64,000 nucleotides of DNA from Gammaproteobacteria bacterium (GTDB lineage Bacteria; Pseudomonadota; Gammaproteobacteria; JAABTG01). Below, in pieces: positions 61,637 to 64,000 of the stretch (position 1 is its first letter; each line of letters opens with the position of its first letter). The position numbers and the translations under genes are program-made. The stretch spans positions 641,643-705,642 of the forward strand of contig JAXHLS010000006.1 in the NCBI GenBank assembly GCA_034522055.1. The letters are read 5' to 3'. Under the pieces are notes generated by a model. It had not been told where the DNA came from and ran no database searches. It saw only the letters and a list, made by a program, of their open reading frames with translations.

Positions 61637-63178
61637 TCAGTCGTCGTTCTTCAGCCGGCGTTTTTTGGGCACCCCTTTAGTGGCGGCATCCACCGCCAGG
61701 GCCCGCATCAGGCCCGCCATGGCGACCAGCAGCAACAGGGACATGGGCAGGCCGACAGTGAGGGACGCGGCGCGCAGGGCCTGCAGGCCGCCGAAGGTCA
61801 GCAGCACGGCAGCCACCATGCCCTCGGACACGGCCCAGAATACCCGCTGGGCCCTGGGGGGGTTGGGGTGGCCGCCCGAGGTCACCATGTCGTCCACCAG
61901 GGAGCCGGAATCCGAGGAAGTCACGAAATAGGTGAGGATCAGCAGGGTGACCAATACCGAGAGGATGCTGGTCAGGGGCAGTTGCTCCAGGAGGGCATAG
62001 AAGGCCAGGGCGCTGTCGTTCGCGGCCGTGTCGGCCAGCGCCTTGTGGCCTTGCTCGTAGAGCCGTATGGCCGTGCCGCCCATGACCGAGAACCAGAAGA
62101 AGACCACCACCGTGGGCACCAGCATGGCGGCGGCGATGAACTCCCGGATGGTACGGCCCTTGGAGATGCGCGAGATGAAGACCCCCACGAAGGGGGACCA
62201 GGAGATCCACCAGCTCCAGTAGAACAGGGTCCAGTCGGTCTGCCAGCCGCCCTGCTCGCCGGGCTCGACCCACAGGCTGGTCAGGGGTAGCTTCTGCAGG
62301 TAATAGCCGATGCTGGTGACGAAGAAATCGAGTATGTACAGGGTCGGGCCCGCCACGAAGACGAATGTCAGGATCAGCAGGGACAGGCCCACGTTGAACT
62401 CGCTGAGGAAGCGCATACCCAGATGGAGCCCGCTCACCACGGATACCGTGGCCACGGCGGTGATGCCGAGGATGAGGGCGATCTGCACCGACTGGCTCTG
62501 CTCCACGCCAGCGATGTGATGGAGCCCGGCATTGATCTGCAGGGCCCCCAGGCCGAGGGAGGTGGCCACCCCGAACAGGGTGCCCACGGTGCAGAGGATA
62601 TCCACCCCATGACCTATGGGCCCGTGGATGCGCTCGCCGATGAGGGGATAGAGCAGGGAACGCGGTGCCAGGGGCAGGTCGTGGCGAAAATGGAAATAGG
62701 CCAGGGGTAGGGCGATGGCGCAGTAGATGGCCCAGGGGTGGAGCCCCCAGTGGAAGAAGGTGAAGCGCATGGCCTCGCGCCGCGCGGCATCGGTGGCGCC
62801 TTCGCCCATGGGGGGTGACACGAAGTGCTGCAGGGGTTCGGCCACGCCGAAGAAGACGATGCCGATGCCCATGCCCGCCGAGAGCATCATGGAAAACCAG
62901 GTCAGGTAACCGAACTCGGGCCTGGAGTCCTCGCCGCCGAGACGGATGCGCCCGTAGGGCCCCACCATCAGCCACAGCACCGCCACCAGCAGGGTGCTGG
63001 CGGTCAGCACGTAGAACCAGCCGAAGCGTTCCACGATGAATCCCTGCATCGAGTGGAACAGGTCCGAGGCGGTTTCGGGCCACAGGCTACCGAAGGTGAC
63101 GAAGCTCACCACGGCGAGGGCTGAGCCGATGAAGACCGCCGGCTCCATGGCCTCGAGGATGCGGGCAACGAAGGGCAT
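61637..63178 (-). CDS. BCCT-family transporter (betaine/choline/carnitine/DMSP type)
   Basis: 513-residue inner-membrane transporter with about twelve helices. Signature stretches: MLSAGMGIGIVFFGVAEPLQHF, FTFFHWGLHPWAIYCAIALPLAYFHFR, and WTLFYWSWWISWSPFVGVFISRISKGRTIREF with the Trp cluster that binds trimethylammonium or dimethylsulfonio groups. Members import glycine betaine, choline, carnitine or DMSP by sodium or proton symport. The GMGIG motif (not GMGIGL-M of proton-coupled types) suggests sodium coupling only weakly. DMSP uptake would connect with methanethiol oxidation, but no DMSP lyase or demethylase gene is seen. Confidence 0.88.
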   Translation of the reverse strand: MPFVARILEAMEPAVFIGSALAVVSFVTFGSLWPETASDLFHSMQGFIVERFGWFYVLTASTLLVAVLWLMVGPYGRIRLGGEDSRPEFGYLTWFSMMLSAGMGIGIVFFGVAEPLQHFVSPPMGEGATDAARREAMRFTFFHWGLHPWAIYCAIALPLAYFHFRHDLPLAPRSLLYPLIGERIHGPIGHGVDILCTVGTLFGVATSLGLGALQINAGLHHIAGVEQSQSVQIALILGITAVATVSVVSGLHLGMRFLSEFNVGLSLLILTFVFVAGPTLYILDFFVTSIGYYLQKLPLTSLWVEPGEQGGWQTDWTLFYWSWWISWSPFVGVFISRISKGRTIREFIAAAMLVPTVVVFFWFSVMGGTAIRLYEQGHKALADTAANDSALAFYALLEQLPLTSILSVLVTLLILTYFVTSSDSGSLVDDMVTSGGHPNPPRAQRVFWAVSEGMVAAVLLTFGGLQALRAASLTVGLPMSLLLLVAMAGLMRALAVDAATKGVPKKRRLKNDD

Positions 63179-63202
63179 CGTCAGGATATCGGGAAGGGCG
63201 GG

Positions 63203-63409
63203 TTACTCGAGGCGGAAGCCGATGTTCAAGCGCACCTGGTAGTGGCCCACCTTGCCGTCCATGATGTGCCCGCGGGTCTCCTTCACCTCGAACCACTCGA
63301 GATTCTTGAGGGTGGAAGCCGCCCGCGCGATGGCCTGCTGGATGGCGTCGTCGGTGCCGATCGTGGATGAACCGACGATCTCGATGATCTTGTATACGTT
63401 GTCGCTCAT
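63203..63409 (-). CDS. Dodecin
   Basis: 68-residue flavin-storing dodecin: MSDNVYKIIEIVGSSTIGTDDAIQQAIARA, then LEWFEVKETRGHIMDGKVGHYQVRLNIGFRLE, where the Trp of LEWFEV stacks on flavin and the whole length matches the family. The start at 63409 has GGAGGAGAG upstream; the longer frame is not needed. It forms a dodecameric shell binding FMN, FAD or lumichrome. Single gene, 24 bases from the BCCT gene on the same strand, possibly co-transcribed. 63410-63591 holds no recognisable feature. Confidence 0.92.
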   Translation of the reverse strand: MSDNVYKIIEIVGSSTIGTDDAIQQAIARAASTLKNLEWFEVKETRGHIMDGKVGHYQVRLNIGFRLE

Positions 63410-63591
63410 GTTGGTCTCTCCTCCGTCGTTATACGCGTGGGGTGGGCTGCGCCGGAAAGGCGTGGCGCCCACGAGAAAGTTATCACCGCTACGCCCGGAT
63501 TGTTACCGTCCGCCTTCTCGACTCGGCCGGCATTGACGGATGTTGCTGCGGCGACGGCAGAAACGGCCGGTTCATGAGGACCGGTTACCCA

Positions 63592-64000
63592 TCAGGGAAC
63601 CAGTTTGCTGAGCAGCCGGGTGAGTTCCCGGATCTCGGCGCCATCGAGGGGCGCCAGAAAGCGTTCCTCGTGGGCGATGACATCATCCAGGGCCTCCTGC
63701 AGGAAACGCTCGCCCTGGGGGCTCAGCCGCACCAGCCGGCTGCGCCGGTCGGTGGGGTTGGGCGGGCGGGTCACCAACTCCCTCGCCTCGAGGCGATGCA
63801 GGATCTTGGTGAGGCCACCGGAACTCAGGAGCAGGGAGCGATAAAGCACCGTGGGTGTCAGGGTGCGGGGAGGGGGCTGGGTGCGCAGGGCGGCGAGGAC
63901 GTCGAAGTCCGCCGGCAGCAGATCGAAGGGGGCGAGGACGGTGGCGAGGTCGTCGTAAAGATAATCCCGGGCCCGATACAGCCACAGCACAACGGGATGG
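63592..64000 (-). CDS. MarR-family transcriptional regulator, 5' partial
   Basis: At least 135 residues of a winged-helix MarR regulator; the frame is open to the right edge of the window (HPVVLWLYRARDYL), so the start may lie outside, although a GTG at 63990 could serve. Helix and wing motifs: FDLLPADFDVLAALRTQPPPRTLTPTVLYRSLLLSSGGLTKILHRLEARELVTRPPNPTDRRSRLVRLSPQGERFLQE, with the DRR wing typical of MarR. Its target cannot be inferred. Confidence 0.85.
   Translation of the reverse strand, partial: HPVVLWLYRARDYLYDDLATVLAPFDLLPADFDVLAALRTQPPPRTLTPTVLYRSLLLSSGGLTKILHRLEARELVTRPPNPTDRRSRLVRLSPQGERFLQEALDDVIAHEERFLAPLDGAEIRELTRLLSKLVP

Noticed and set aside
1..64000. tRNA, rRNA or known riboswitch genes
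   Set aside because: I looked for cloverleaf-like and rRNA-like sequence by eye in the intergenic gaps and found none; a covariance-model search was not possible here.

Overview
The window looks like a GC-rich gammaproteobacterial chromosome segment from a methylotroph or methylated-sulfur user. It carries most of a tetrahydromethanopterin (H4MPT)-linked formaldehyde oxidation pathway (fae, mtdB, mch, fhcA-D), an NAD-type formate dehydrogenase, and many of the genes that make the H4MPT and methanofuran-type cofactors. It also carries a methanethiol oxidase (SBP56/MtoX) cluster. Read together, these encode CH3SH -> formaldehyde -> formate -> CO2, with electrons delivered to NAD. I infer the taxon from gene content and style only.

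Layout. 0-7.5 kb: a nitrate assimilation operon (nrtB end, nrtC, nirBD fusion, nasA) in which nirB and nasA each lack an internal block. 7.5-10.2 kb: wreckage of a dmp-type phenol hydroxylase locus (dmpR', dmpL', dmpN', dmpO) lying between two diverged ~290 bp direct repeats. 10.4-12.2 kb: a lower-GC island of toxin-antitoxin modules, one apparently intact and two broken, with an IS91-type transposase remnant. 12.3-16.9 kb: formate dehydrogenase fdhBA on the minus strand. 17.3-24.4 kb: the methanethiol oxidase region, with SCO, a mono-cluster ferredoxin, mtoX, an SCO-MauG fusion, a second MauG-like peroxidase and a TlpA thioredoxin. 24.4-29.9 kb: an orphan GcvH-like protein, a FadL-type porin, OsmC and a FixLJ-like two-component pair. 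29.9-53.6 kb: the C1 core, made of fhcDC, a seven-gene H4MPT operon ending in fae, a zinc-finger/PTPS fusion, further cofactor genes (HisA-like, ATP-grasp, ASKHA, PabB, MfnE-like), a sigma-54 activator, a second PTPS, a DHPS-like gene, and fhcBA-DUF447-mfnB-SpeD-like. 53.8-64 kb: an RND efflux pair, TldE/TldD, a BCCT transporter, dodecin and a MarR regulator cut by the window edge.

The most interesting signal is regulatory. Sequences matching the sigma-54 -24/-12 element (GGCAY-N5-TTGCW, GG and GC exactly 12 apart) lie in front of mtoX, fdhBA, fhcDC, the beta-RFAP/mtdB/mch/fae operon and the second PTPS gene; a weaker one precedes fhcBA. An AcoR-like sigma-54 activator sits inside the C1 cluster. 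This suggests one sigma-54 regulon linking methanethiol oxidation, formaldehyde oxidation, formate oxidation and cofactor synthesis.

Caution on sequence quality: four frame breaks (fhcC, an ATP-grasp gene, two in dmpL') can each be repaired by adding one base to a G4/C4 run, so they may be consensus errors. The internal block losses in nirB, nasA and dmpN may be real decay or assembly collapses.
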